Source: Alphaproteobacteria bacterium
Lineage (GTDB): Bacteria; Pseudomonadota; Alphaproteobacteria; Rickettsiales; SXRF01
DNA length: 52,709 nt
Assembly (NCBI GenBank): GCA_020054105.1
Contig: JAGVLW010000075.1
Location: forward strand, 1 to 52,709
Direction of reading: 5' to 3'
In this document: positions 16,982-26,491 of the stretch, one piece after another
How positions within the stretch are numbered: the stretch's first letter is position 1
Layout: the number at the start of each line of letters is the position of its first letter
The notes under the pieces: generated by a model
What the model was told of the DNA's origin: nothing
The model's input: only the letters and a program-made list of their open reading frames with translations
The model's database searches: none
Translations under genes and position numbers: made by a program

Positions 16982-17851
16982 TTAAGGACACCTTAGTTTC
17001 GTAGGTTGTATCCACCAGGATAAAAAAGTGCGTTGCATCTGCTGCGCCGCATCTTCCAGCTCGGCCTGCGTGCGATACAGGCCGAAGCAGGTTGCGCCGC
17101 TGCCAGCCATGGCCGCCATGCGACACCCGGCGGTCGAGCGCAAAGCGTATAGCATATCGGCGATGGCCGGCGCAATCTCCGTCGCCGCCTCTTCCAGCAT
17201 ATTGCGCTTGCCGGCAAGGCCGTCGATCAGCGCATCGAAACTCGTGATTCGCCGGGCAGGCATAGGTTCCGGCTTCGCATACTCGCTTTTAAAATGTCTG
17301 AATACCTGCGCTGTCGGCAAGGCGATATTGGGATTGACCAACAACACATAAACCTCGCATTCCAATGAAACCGGCGTAACCTGCTCGCCGATGCCGCCGA
17401 CAAAGGCAGTTTGCGGCCTTACGCATACCGGCACGTCGGCGCCAAGATCGACTGCCAGCGCGTGTTTCAACGCGGCAATGTCCCACAGCTTCCAATAACG
17501 GCTCAAGCCCTCGATGACCGCCCCAGCATCCGACGAGCCGCCGCCCAGGCCGGCGCTGATGGGAATCTGCTTATCGAGGGTAATCTTTGCGCCCAATATG
17601 CAACCAGTACGGATGCGCAGTTGCGTCGCCGCCTGCATGACCAGTTTATGGTGCGCATCGGCCTGCAATTCTTCGGCCAACGTTCCTTGGATGCTAAGGC
17701 TGAGCAGCTCCGACGGCTCGATGGTCAGCGTATCGCCGAACTCGCAAAAACCCACCAGCGATTCGAGTAGGTGGTAGCCGTCCGGGCGCTTGCCGGTAAC
17801 GTGTAAAAACAGGTTGAGTTTGGCAGGCGCGAATAGCCGGACGTGGGTCAT
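16982..17851 (-). CDS. ispE: 4-diphosphocytidyl-2-C-methyl-D-erythritol kinase
   Basis: 'APAKLNLFLHVTGKRPDGYH' and GHMP motif 'PISAGLGGGSSDAGA'. Confidence 0.95.
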   Translation of the reverse strand: MTHVRLFAPAKLNLFLHVTGKRPDGYHLLESLVGFCEFGDTLTIEPSELLSLSIQGTLAEELQADAHHKLVMQAATQLRIRTGCILGAKITLDKQIPISAGLGGGSSDAGAVIEGLSRYWKLWDIAALKHALAVDLGADVPVCVRPQTAFVGGIGEQVTPVSLECEVYVLLVNPNIALPTAQVFRHFKSEYAKPEPMPARRITSFDALIDGLAGKRNMLEEAATEIAPAIADMLYALRSTAGCRMAAMAGSGATCFGLYRTQAELEDAAQQMQRTFLSWWIQPTKLRCP

Positions 17852-19641
17852 TCCCGGGCAATCGGCGGCAATATCTCGGCTTTTACCGCCGCTTTCGGCT
17901 TAACATAAGCAAGCTTGGGCAGGCCGTCCTTAAGCTTCTTTTGGATCGAGTCGACCAGCGCCTCGTCAGGCGAATAGGTCAGCGAACGCTCCCATTGATA
18001 ACGCGCTTCGGTCTTGCGGCCCAGACGCCAATATACATCGCCCAGATGGTCGTAAATCGTTGGGTCGTTGGGCAAAAGCTCGGCGGCTTTTTCGATATAG
18101 GCCACCGCCAGCTCGAAATCGCCGTCCATATACAGCGCCCAGCCCATGCTGTCGATAATCGCCGGATCGTTGGGCCGCAGCTCGACTGCTTTTTCGATCA
18201 TCGCGCGCGCTTCCTTGATGTTCTCGTTGCGCACCAGCATACCGAAACCGAGATAATTCATGACGTCCGGCTGGTTGGGCATAAGCTCGAGGGCGCGGCG
18301 CAGATCGGCCTGGGCCTGCGGCCATTTGCCCAGCCGCTCGAGGCAGCCGCCACGCGCGAAATAAAGCGCCCAATGCTGCGCGGAGGGCTCCGGAGTGCGC
18401 TGCAATGCCAGGGAATATACCCCCACCGCCTCGGGAAAACGCTTATGCAGCCGCAGCAGATCGGCCTTGGTCACCAGCGCATCGGTGGACGATGGATCTT
18501 GCTTGGCGATTTTATCGAGCATGGAAAGCGCTTCGGGCAATTTATCCATCCGGTCATAGCCGATGGCGATGCGCAGCTGCGCCTGCTTGTAAAACCGCGT
18601 GCCCGGCGGCACTTTTGCATAGCTGCTCTTGGCGTAGTCGTAAAGCTTAAGCTCGGTATAGGCATCGCCGAGCGCAACCAGAGAGACGGTCAGATCCGGC
18701 TCCAGATACTGCGCCATCTGCAAATAAATGATGCCGTCCTGCGAAAGCCCCGCCGCCTGCATGATGCTGCCCATGGTGAACAGCACTTCGGCAACGCCTT
18801 GCTGGGCATTGACGATCAAAGGAGCGACGGCTTGCTGTTCCTGCGGATGCGCCGCGCGATAAGTTTCCACGAGCGGCGTCAGCAGCTCAGGCTTATTATT
18901 CTTCGCATAAAATGCCAGCAGCATCTCCATCATGCGCGCCGGCGGATTCTGCGCATCTTCAATGGCATTTTTGAAATTGGCCGCCGCCGCCTGCGTGAAT
19001 CCCGCCTTGTTGTTGATAAGAGCGAGGTGATAATTGACGATCGGCGCGGCCTTGCCTACATTGGCCGTCAGCTCTTCGATGGTCAGCGGTTTTTTTAGCT
19101 TATCCCGGCTGACGTCGATCCAGCCCATCACCAGCGGCAGCCAGAGCTGCCCGCGCCCGCCGCTAAAGTCGTTATCGAGCATGGCCACGGCTTCGTCGAG
19201 CTTGTTTTTCTTGATCGCGCTGATGGCCAGAAGCAGCGAGGAAATCGGATCTTGCGGGTCGGCCTTGCGGATGGTCGCGGCGACGACGACTGCCTCGTCG
19301 ATATTGCCGGAAAGCATGTAGATGCCTTCGAGCTGGTTGGCGACGTCGAGATTATCCGGGCTAGATTTATGCACCTTGCGCAAGTAGCGGATCGCTTCGT
19401 CGATATTGCCGCTGGACTTCGCGAACTGGCTCGACAGGTAGCTGCCGCTGACGCCGGAACCTATCTGCATCCCGGCCGCTGCGGTTTCCTCCGAGTCGTT
19501 TAGGATATTCTCCTGCAGCTCTTCTTTGACATTATCCTCCAAGGGGGCGGGATCGGCGGGGTTTGCGAAAGTGGGGCCAGTAGCGAAAATGAGGCCCAAC
19601 GCAAGCAAAAAAGAGGATATATTATATTTATTCAATGACAT
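17848..19641 (-). CDS. Exported TPR-repeat protein
   Basis: Signal peptide MSLNKYNISSFLLALGLIFATGPTFA; repeated TPR signatures ('MNYLGFGMLVRNENIKEARAMIEKAVELRPNDPAIIDSMGWALY'). Overlaps ispE by 4 nt. Confidence 0.85.
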   Translation of the reverse strand: MSLNKYNISSFLLALGLIFATGPTFANPADPAPLEDNVKEELQENILNDSEETAAAGMQIGSGVSGSYLSSQFAKSSGNIDEAIRYLRKVHKSSPDNLDVANQLEGIYMLSGNIDEAVVVAATIRKADPQDPISSLLLAISAIKKNKLDEAVAMLDNDFSGGRGQLWLPLVMGWIDVSRDKLKKPLTIEELTANVGKAAPIVNYHLALINNKAGFTQAAAANFKNAIEDAQNPPARMMEMLLAFYAKNNKPELLTPLVETYRAAHPQEQQAVAPLIVNAQQGVAEVLFTMGSIMQAAGLSQDGIIYLQMAQYLEPDLTVSLVALGDAYTELKLYDYAKSSYAKVPPGTRFYKQAQLRIAIGYDRMDKLPEALSMLDKIAKQDPSSTDALVTKADLLRLHKRFPEAVGVYSLALQRTPEPSAQHWALYFARGGCLERLGKWPQAQADLRRALELMPNQPDVMNYLGFGMLVRNENIKEARAMIEKAVELRPNDPAIIDSMGWALYMDGDFELAVAYIEKAAELLPNDPTIYDHLGDVYWRLGRKTEARYQWERSLTYSPDEALVDSIQKKLKDGLPKLAYVKPKAAVKAEILPPIARE

Positions 19642-19778
19642 AAAAAATATTCTGGCGATATTTTGCAGCAGGCACGAAAACAAAACAGGACAAAAAGCAA
19701 GATTCCACTTGCGTGTAGCTCACATATTAATAGAATCCCGCGTCATCTAAAACACTTATTTTACAATGAGAGAAAAAT

Positions 19779-19976
19779 ATGAGCAGCAAAGGCAGTAAAA
19801 ACAATCCGGAATCGCGCGGCAAGGCCACCGAATTGCGCAAATATAACGGCAAAGCGGTAAAGCCCGTGCTCTTCATCAAAAGCGGCGTCGGTCGTTACAT
19901 GGCTGCCGCATTCGAAGACGGCAACCTGGTGATCGACAAGAACACCAACCTGCCGATTGCTTACAAGAACATCTAA
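19779..19976 (+). CDS. Small hypothetical protein (65 aa)
   Basis: MSSKGSKNNPESRGKATELRKYNGKAVKPVLF...; GAGAGAAAAAT region before the ATG. Confidence 0.6.
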   Translation: MSSKGSKNNPESRGKATELRKYNGKAVKPVLFIKSGVGRYMAAAFEDGNLVIDKNTNLPIAYKNI

Positions 19977-19979
19977 GCA

Positions 19980-21602
19980 CTACATATTCGGATAATTCGG
20001 CCCGCCCCCGCCCTCGGGCGTTTTCCAGACAATATTCTGCGTCGGGTCTTTAATGTCGCAGGTTTTGCAATGCACGCAGTTTTGCGCGTTGATCTGCAAT
20101 CTCGGCTGCGACTCCGTCTGCACGATCTCATACACGCCCGCCGGACAGTAGCGCTGTTCCGGCGCATCGTAATTGGGCAAATTATATTGCACGGGAATGT
20201 TCGCGTCCTTCAGCGTCAAATGGCTGGGCTGGTCTTCCTCGTGGTTGGTGCTCGACACGAACACCGATGACAGCCGGTCGAAGGTCAGCACGCCGTCGGG
20301 CTTCGGGTAAGCGATCTTTTTGCTCTTGGCGGCCTTCTTTAGTTGCGTGTGGTCGGCATGGTTACGCAGAGTCCAGGGCGAACGGCCACGCAAAATAAAT
20401 GTCTCCAGCGCCGAGTTCAGCAGCCCGGCATACAACCCGAAATGGAACCCCGGCCGGATGTTGCGCACCTTGCGCAGCTCCTCATATACCCAGCTTTTCT
20501 TGAGCGCTTCCGGATAGCTTGTCAGCTCGGCGCCGTGAACATTATCGCGCAGCGCCGCGAACACGCTATCCGCCGCCAGTATTGCCGATTTCATGGCGGT
20601 ATGCGTGCCTTTGACCTTGGGCACGTTCATGAACCCCGCCCCGCAGCCGATCATGGCGCCGCCGGGGAAAACCAGCTTGGGAATGGACTGGAACCCGCCT
20701 TCGTTGAGCGCCCGCGCGCCGTACGCGATGCGCTTGGCTCCCTCGAAATAAGGCCGGATCGCCGGATGGGTTTTGAAACGCTGGAATTCGCCGAACGGGT
20801 CGAGATGTGGATTTCGGTAATCCAGCCCGACGACGAACCCGACCGCGACCTGGTTATTTTCCATGTGATACATGAACGAGCCGCCGTAAGTCTGCGCGTC
20901 CAGCGGCCAGCCGATGCTGTGGACCACCTTGCCCGCCTTATGCAGCTCGGGCTTGATCTCCCAGATTTCCTTGAGGCCGATGCCGTAAGTCTGCGGGTCA
21001 ACGCCCTCGCGCAGGCCGAACTGCTTCATCAGCCGCTCGGAAATCGAGCCGCGGCAGCCCTCGGCAAACAGCGTGTATTTTCCTTTGATGGCCATGCCCG
21101 GCTGGTAGCCGGGTTTTTCCTTGCCGTCTTTGCCGCGCCCGAATTCGCCGGTCATCACCCCGGCAACCTTGCCGTCTTCGATAATCACATCCGCCGCCGG
21201 AAATCCCGGAAAAATCTGCACGCCCAGGCTTTCCGCCTCTTTGGCCAGCCAGCGGCAGAAATTGGCCAGGCTGATGATGTAATTACCTTTATTATGCATC
21301 TGTGGCGGCGTCGGCAGGCGGAAGGCGCGGTTTTTGGTAAGCAGCAAAAACCGGTCGTCGCCGGCGGCAACATTAAGCGGTGCGCCTTTCTCGCGCCAGT
21401 CGGGCAGCAACTCATTGAGGGAGCGCGGCTCAAGCACGCAGCCGGAAAGAATATGCGCGCCCACTTCCGAGCTTTTTTCGAGCACGCAGACGCTGAAATC
21501 CTTCTTCGCCGCAATGGCCTGCTGCCGCAGCCGGATCGCCGCCGTCAGCCCGGCCGGACCGGCGCCTACGATCACCACGTCATATTCCATCGTCTCGGTC
21601 AT
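19980..21602 (-). CDS. Electron transfer flavoprotein-ubiquinone oxidoreductase
   Basis: 'DVVIVGAGPAGLTAAIRLRQ' FAD site; C-terminal 4Fe-4S region 'NAQNCVHCKTCDIKDPTQNI'. Confidence 0.95.
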   Translation of the reverse strand: MTETMEYDVVIVGAGPAGLTAAIRLRQQAIAAKKDFSVCVLEKSSEVGAHILSGCVLEPRSLNELLPDWREKGAPLNVAAGDDRFLLLTKNRAFRLPTPPQMHNKGNYIISLANFCRWLAKEAESLGVQIFPGFPAADVIIEDGKVAGVMTGEFGRGKDGKEKPGYQPGMAIKGKYTLFAEGCRGSISERLMKQFGLREGVDPQTYGIGLKEIWEIKPELHKAGKVVHSIGWPLDAQTYGGSFMYHMENNQVAVGFVVGLDYRNPHLDPFGEFQRFKTHPAIRPYFEGAKRIAYGARALNEGGFQSIPKLVFPGGAMIGCGAGFMNVPKVKGTHTAMKSAILAADSVFAALRDNVHGAELTSYPEALKKSWVYEELRKVRNIRPGFHFGLYAGLLNSALETFILRGRSPWTLRNHADHTQLKKAAKSKKIAYPKPDGVLTFDRLSSVFVSSTNHEEDQPSHLTLKDANIPVQYNLPNYDAPEQRYCPAGVYEIVQTESQPRLQINAQNCVHCKTCDIKDPTQNIVWKTPEGGGGPNYPNM

Positions 21603-21651
21603 ACGCCTATCCTTTGCATTATAACGCTTATACTACTATATATTCGCTTAT

Positions 21652-22485
21652 ATGACACAGTTAGATAAAAAATCGTTACTGGAATGGTACATTGAGGCCG
21701 GCGTCGACGAGGCGACCGCCGACGCTCCGGTGAATTATTTTGCCACGGCGCCGTCATTGCGAGGAGACGTAATCGACGAAGCAATCCAGCAAGCACCGAA
21801 AGCACTGGATCGCGTCGCTGCGCTCGCGACGACGTCGCCATCCACCTCCACCCTCCACCATTCCCCCGCCGCGGCCGGCGCGGCGGCGCGCGAGCTGGCC
21901 GATGCCTGCCAGACGCTGGAAGCTTTAGAGGCGGCAGTGCGTGCTTTCGATGGTTGCGCCATCAAGAAAACCGCCAATAAAACCGTCTTCTCCGACGGCA
22001 ATCCCAAAGCCAGGGTCATGATTATCGGCGAAGCCCCCGGCGGGCAGGAGGACATCAAAGGCATACCATTTTGCGGCCCAAGCGGCCTGCTGCTCGACCG
22101 GATGCTCGCCGCCATCGGCCTCGACCGCACCAGCGTCTATATCTCCAATACCGTGTTCTGGCGCCCACCCGGCAACCGCCAGCCCAGCATTGAGGAAACC
22201 GGCATCTGCCTGCCATTCGTGGAAAAGCACATTGCGCTCGTCGCCCCCGCCTTGCTGATCCTCTCCGGCGGCACCGCCACCAACACGCTGCTCAAAAAAG
22301 ACCAGTCCATCTCGCGGCTGCGCGGCAAGTTCTACGATTACAGCAACGGCTACCTACCCGCCCCCATCCCGACCACGCTCATGTACCATCCCTCCTATCT
22401 TTTGCGCTCGCCTTTGCAAAAACGGCTGGCATGGGCGGATTTGCTCATGATTAAGAAGCACTTGAACGACAAAGGTATTCTTTAA
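21652..22485 (+). CDS. Uracil-DNA glycosylase family protein (family 4-like)
   Basis: 'VMIIGEAPGGQEDIKGIPFCGPSGLLLDRML', 'YISNTVFWRPPGNRQP', 'MYHPSYLLRSP'. Confidence 0.9.
   Translation: MTQLDKKSLLEWYIEAGVDEATADAPVNYFATAPSLRGDVIDEAIQQAPKALDRVAALATTSPSTSTLHHSPAAAGAAARELADACQTLEALEAAVRAFDGCAIKKTANKTVFSDGNPKARVMIIGEAPGGQEDIKGIPFCGPSGLLLDRMLAAIGLDRTSVYISNTVFWRPPGNRQPSIEETGICLPFVEKHIALVAPALLILSGGTATNTLLKKDQSISRLRGKFYDYSNGYLPAPIPTTLMYHPSYLLRSPLQKRLAWADLLMIKKHLNDKGIL
21752..21834. repeat. Palindromic (RPE-like) element inside the UDG gene
   Basis: Left arm CGTCATTGCGAGGAGACGTAATCGACGAAGCAATCCAG (21752-21789); right arm CTGGATCGCGTCGCTGCGCTCGCGACGACG (21805-21834), imperfect inverted complement. 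Antisense reading gives 'GLLRRLRLLAMT'. Confidence 0.75.
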
Positions 22486-22562
22486 TATTTATACATAATT
22501 TATAAATAAACGTTCCTTGCGGCTTGCCGGGCAGGAAGTTTTGGGTTATAACCCCCCTCCCT

Positions 22563-24155
22563 ATGACAAAAAACAAGCCCACATTGTTTGCCCTTGGCGC
22601 CGCAGTCTGCCTCAGTTTGGCGACCTCGTACTGGCAGCAACATAGCAAAAAAACAGCATCGCCCGATCCCAAGCCCGGCGTCAGCGCCCCCCGTGCATCC
22701 GCCGCACGGCCGGAACCCAAGAAAACCAGCCCGCTTCCGGCCATGCTTTCGGCCAGCGACCAACGGCTTTACCGCGAGATATTCCGCGCCCAGGAACAGG
22801 CCAACTGGGCCGCCGCCGATGCCGCCATCGGGAAATTGTCGGAGCCGCTCCTGCTGGGGCATGTGCTCGCCCAGCGTTACCTGAACCCGGCCTATAAAAG
22901 CGGCAATGACGAGCTGAAGGACTGGCTCAACCTCTATGGCGACTTGCCGCAGGCCGCCAAGCTCTATGCGCTTGCCTCCAAAAAACCCGATTTCGTGCAT
23001 GCCACCGCCGCGCCGCGCGAGCCGCGCCTGCAAGGCTATGGCGACGACCGCAGCAGTCCGCCTATCGCCTTTACCCGCTCACAGCATGCCGCTAAATGGC
23101 GCAAGGCCATTGCCGCTTTCAAGGCCGAAAAATATGAGGACGCCGCCGGGCTGTTTGCCGCGCTGGCCGATAATGGCAAGCTCGCCGGCCAGCACATTGT
23201 CGCCGCCTCGTACTGGGCATATCGCGCGCTGGAAGCCGTAGACGAGGAAGACGATGCCGAGAAATACCTGCGCATGGCGGCCAGCGAACAACGCAGCTTC
23301 TATGGCATTCTGGCACGCAAGCAACTCGACGAGCCGCTCGACCTCGACACGAACGGCAAGACCCTCAGCGAAAAAGACATGGATGAAATGACCGGCAGCA
23401 ACGCTATCCGCCGCATCATCGCGCTGGGCGAAGTCGGCAAGGACGAGTTGGCCGATAGCGAACTGCGCATCCAGTTTCCCGATTCCAATGCAAAGGAAAA
23501 ACGCCGCCTGCTCGCGCTGGCCCATACACTAAAAATTGCCGGCGTGCAGATCAGCATGGCGCGCCAACTGAGCCACGCCGGCGAGACGCTCGATTATGCG
23601 CGCTACCCGGTGCCTCACTGGCAGCCCAGGAACGGCTTCAAGGTCGATCCGCAGCTTATGTATGCGCTCATCCGCCAGGAATCGGGTTTCCATGTCAACG
23701 CCATCAGCCAGATGGGAGCACGCGGGCCGATGCAGCTCATGCCGCAAACCGCGTCAATGATGAAAAACGCCATGGGAATTTCCTCCGCAAACGCGGCCAA
23801 TGTGAGCGAGCCCATCTTGAATATCACGCTGGGCCAGAATTACATCCAGCATCTCCTCGACAGCGCGCCGGTCGACGGCAACCTCATCTATATGCTGGCC
23901 GCCTATAATGCCGGGCCCGGCAGGCTTGCCGACTGGAAAAACACGCTGAGCTACAATAACGATCCGCTGCTGTTCATCGAAAGCATCCCGTTTTCCGAAA
24001 CCCGCTCCTATGTGATGCAGGTCATGGCCAATTACTGGGTCTATTCCGAAATGGCGGGAAACGACAACCCGTCGCTGACCAGCTTGACGGAAGGAAGCTG
24101 GCCGGATTATAACTCAATTGAAGTGACAAACACCGGTAACGACAACGCCGGCTAA
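22563..24155 (+). CDS. slt: Soluble lytic murein transglycosylase
   Basis: 'ALIRQESGFHVNAISQMGARGPMQLMPQTA' and 'AAYNAGPGRLADW'. Confidence 0.92.
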   Translation: MTKNKPTLFALGAAVCLSLATSYWQQHSKKTASPDPKPGVSAPRASAARPEPKKTSPLPAMLSASDQRLYREIFRAQEQANWAAADAAIGKLSEPLLLGHVLAQRYLNPAYKSGNDELKDWLNLYGDLPQAAKLYALASKKPDFVHATAAPREPRLQGYGDDRSSPPIAFTRSQHAAKWRKAIAAFKAEKYEDAAGLFAALADNGKLAGQHIVAASYWAYRALEAVDEEDDAEKYLRMAASEQRSFYGILARKQLDEPLDLDTNGKTLSEKDMDEMTGSNAIRRIIALGEVGKDELADSELRIQFPDSNAKEKRRLLALAHTLKIAGVQISMARQLSHAGETLDYARYPVPHWQPRNGFKVDPQLMYALIRQESGFHVNAISQMGARGPMQLMPQTASMMKNAMGISSANAANVSEPILNITLGQNYIQHLLDSAPVDGNLIYMLAAYNAGPGRLADWKNTLSYNNDPLLFIESIPFSETRSYVMQVMANYWVYSEMAGNDNPSLTSLTEGSWPDYNSIEVTNTGNDNAG

Positions 24156-24167
24156 ACGAGCGTTCCC

Positions 24168-24776
24168 ATGCCACCCGATTTTTCCATTGAAGCCGGTTTT
24201 AGTGGAATTATCGCCGGTATTGACGAGGCCGGACGCGGGCCCTGGGCCGGGCCGGTCGTAGCAAGCGCCGTTATTCTAGACCGCAAACGCTCTCCCGCCG
24301 GCATCAACGATTCCAAAAAGCTCACCGCTTCCCAGCGCGAAGCCCTATATGAGACCCTCCTCGCCAATGCACGCTGCAGCATCGGCATCGCCAGCGTCGA
24401 GGAAATAGACGCGCTCAATATCCTTGGAGCGACGAAACTGGCGATGCAGCGCGCCCTGGCCATGCTCGGCATTATTCCCGACATGGCGCTGGTCGACGGC
24501 AATAGCGCGCCGTTGCTGCCCTGCCCGGTGCATACGGTCATCGGCGGCGACGCGAAAAGCCTGTCGATCGCCGCCGCCAGCATCGTCGCCAAAGTCACCC
24601 GCGACCGCATCATGCGCGAGCTGGCCGCGGAATTCCCCGGCTATGGCTGGGAAAGAAACGTCGGTTATGGCACCAAGCTGCATCAAGACGGGCTCGCCAG
24701 GCTGGGTGTGACGGCGCATCACCGCCGCAGCTTCCGGCCCATCCGCGAATTGCTCGAACTGGTAGTGGCCGCATGA
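24168..24776 (+). CDS. rnhB: Ribonuclease HII
   Basis: 'IAGIDEAGRGPWAGPVVASAVIL' and 'AASIVAKVTRDRIM'. Confidence 0.96.
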   Translation: MPPDFSIEAGFSGIIAGIDEAGRGPWAGPVVASAVILDRKRSPAGINDSKKLTASQREALYETLLANARCSIGIASVEEIDALNILGATKLAMQRALAMLGIIPDMALVDGNSAPLLPCPVHTVIGGDAKSLSIAAASIVAKVTRDRIMRELAAEFPGYGWERNVGYGTKLHQDGLARLGVTAHHRRSFRPIRELLELVVAA

Positions 24777-25270
24777 GCGATGAACCCAAAAAACCATCGG
24801 GCGAGCGGCGCTATTCGTTTTTCCCCAAGCCCCTCAAAAGCTGTATCGAGCCGCTGACCAGGCCGCTTCTAAAAGCGCAAGGGCTGGCAAGCTCGCGGCT
24901 GCTGGGCGAATGGGAGAATATCGTCGGCCGCGAGCTGGCCGGGCGCTGCATCCCGCAAAAACTGTCTTTCCCGGCGGGAAAAACCACCGGCGGGACGCTC
25001 GCCATCGCCGCGGAAAACGGCTTTGCCACCGAATTGCAGCATATGCAGCCGGTCATCCTGGAGCGCCTGGCCAGCTATTTCGGCTATAAGGCGGTGGCGC
25101 GTATCGCCATCAGCCATAGTTTCCTGCCGCCCGCGCCCAAAACCGTCTTGCACGTCCCCACCCCCACCCTCGCCGCCGGCTGCGTCGCCATCGCGCAGGA
25201 GGCGACCGACAGCGAGCTCAAAGCGGCGCTTAGCTCCTTTGCCGAAACCTTGTCGGGCAAGCGCACATAG
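24773..25270 (+). CDS. DUF721 (DciA-like) protein
   Basis: 'LASSRLLGEWENIVGRELAGRCIPQKLSFPAGK...GGTLAIAAENGFATELQHMQPVILERLASYFGYKAVARI'; overlaps rnhB by 4 nt. Confidence 0.8.
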   Translation: MSDEPKKPSGERRYSFFPKPLKSCIEPLTRPLLKAQGLASSRLLGEWENIVGRELAGRCIPQKLSFPAGKTTGGTLAIAAENGFATELQHMQPVILERLASYFGYKAVARIAISHSFLPPAPKTVLHVPTPTLAAGCVAIAQEATDSELKAALSSFAETLSGKRT

Positions 25271-25284
25271 TTCACCTGTCACTC

Positions 25285-25377
25285 GTCATCCCCCGAATTT
25301 GCGCAGCAAATTCTAGGGGGAACCAGTCTTAGAAAAACTGGATGGCCCTAGAATTCCTGCGGAATTCGGGCCACGAC
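25285..25377. repeat. Intergenic three-hairpin palindromic element
   Basis: GAATTTGC-gca-GCAAATTC (25295-25313), CCAGT...ACTGG (25323-25341), GAATTCC-tgc-GGAATTC (25351-25367); starts GTCATCCCCC and ends CCACGAC. Confidence 0.7.
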
Positions 25378-25458
25378 CGGCGGGAAAGCGCACATAGCGG
25401 TTGCGCTTGCGCGAAAACAGCAATAAAAAGATATACCCATCATTCAGGAGGAATTTCC

Positions 25459-26136
25459 ATGCGCCGTTTATTTGTAACATTGGCTTTTTCGCTGGTCGCT
25501 TTCGCAGCTACCGCAGCGGACGAATCGTCCGAGCCCAACCTGAGAGTCGCCAAGGATAGCGGCGGCAAAGCGACGTCTTCCATCATCACCGATGCGCCGA
25601 TAAGCGGCGATTACGTCATGGGCGGCAAGGATGCGCCGCTGGTCATCGTCGAATATGCGTCGCTTTCCTGCCCGCACTGCGCCCATTTCAGCAACGCCGT
25701 GCTGCCGGAGATCGATAAGCGCTACATCGAAACCGGCAAGGTACGCTATGTGCTGCGCCAGTTCCCGCTCAACGAGCCGGCCCTTAAAGCCGCCATGCTG
25801 GTGGAATGCGTGGGCGAGCAAAGCAACGAAAAATATTTTCTCTTTAATAAAGTGCTGTTCGATTCGCAAAATAAATGGGCGTTCGACGGCAATTACATGG
25901 CCGGTCTCGAAACCATCGCCAATGTCGGCGGCTTGAGCAAAGAGCAGTTCCAAAACTGCCTGAGCAACACCGACCGCGAAGTCAAGGTGCTCAAGGTCAA
26001 GAAACTCGCCAAAGACGAGCTGAAAATCCCGCACACGCCCTATATTTTCATCGGCGACGAGGTATATACCGGTGATTTGTCCATCGAAAGCGTGGGCGCA
26101 TTCATCGATGACAGGCTAGCGAAAATGTCGAAGTAA
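25459..26136 (+). CDS. DsbA-family thiol:disulfide protein
   Basis: CAGGAGGAATTT RBS, signal peptide, 'VIVEYASLSCPHCAHFSNAVLPEI', 'IPHTPYIFIGDEVYTG'. Confidence 0.88.
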   Translation: MRRLFVTLAFSLVAFAATAADESSEPNLRVAKDSGGKATSSIITDAPISGDYVMGGKDAPLVIVEYASLSCPHCAHFSNAVLPEIDKRYIETGKVRYVLRQFPLNEPALKAAMLVECVGEQSNEKYFLFNKVLFDSQNKWAFDGNYMAGLETIANVGGLSKEQFQNCLSNTDREVKVLKVKKLAKDELKIPHTPYIFIGDEVYTGDLSIESVGAFIDDRLAKMSK

Positions 26137-26140
26137 TCGA

Positions 26141-26169
26141 TTGACACCGGCAGGTACGGTTCTTACATT
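26141..26169 (+). promoter_or_regulatory. Candidate sigma70-type promoter of the F0 operon
   Basis: TTGACA (26141-26146), 17-nt spacer, TACATT (26164-26169), 19 nt before atpI. Confidence 0.5.
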
Positions 26170-26188
26170 GCGCACCGCCTGAGGGCTT

Positions 26189-26488
26189 ATGGCAGAAAAA
26201 AACAAGCCGCTACCGTCGCTCGACGCGTTGCAGCGCAAGATCGATTCTGCCAGGCCGCACGGCGATGAAGACGTAACTCCCGACTCTACTACTGCCGGTT
26301 TCGGCAAGGCCATGCATCTGGGCATGGAGTTGATAGTGGGGGTTGGCGTCGGCGGCATAATCGGCTATTGGATCGACCAATGGCTGGGCACGCTGCCGGT
26401 ATTCTTCATTCTGCTGTTTTTCCTCGGTTTTGCCGCCGGGCTTAGGAATATGTTACGCAGTGCCAAAACGATGGATAAGGTTGAATAA
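26189..26488 (+). CDS. atpI: AtpI-like ATP synthase accessory protein
   Basis: Two TM segments with 'GMELIVGVGVGGIIGYWIDQWLGT...GFAAGLRNML'; directly upstream of atpB. Confidence 0.85.
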   Translation: MAEKNKPLPSLDALQRKIDSARPHGDEDVTPDSTTAGFGKAMHLGMELIVGVGVGGIIGYWIDQWLGTLPVFFILLFFLGFAAGLRNMLRSAKTMDKVE

Positions 26489-26491
26489 ATA

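Noticed and set aside
20343-21668. 441-aa plus-strand ORF opposite ETF-QO
   Set aside because: Antisense shadow; the ETF-QO FAD and Fe-S motifs fix the coding strand.
21599-21841. 80-aa minus ORF with 'GLLRRLRLLAMT'
   Set aside because: Spurious translation of the palindromic repeat; used only as support for the repeat call.
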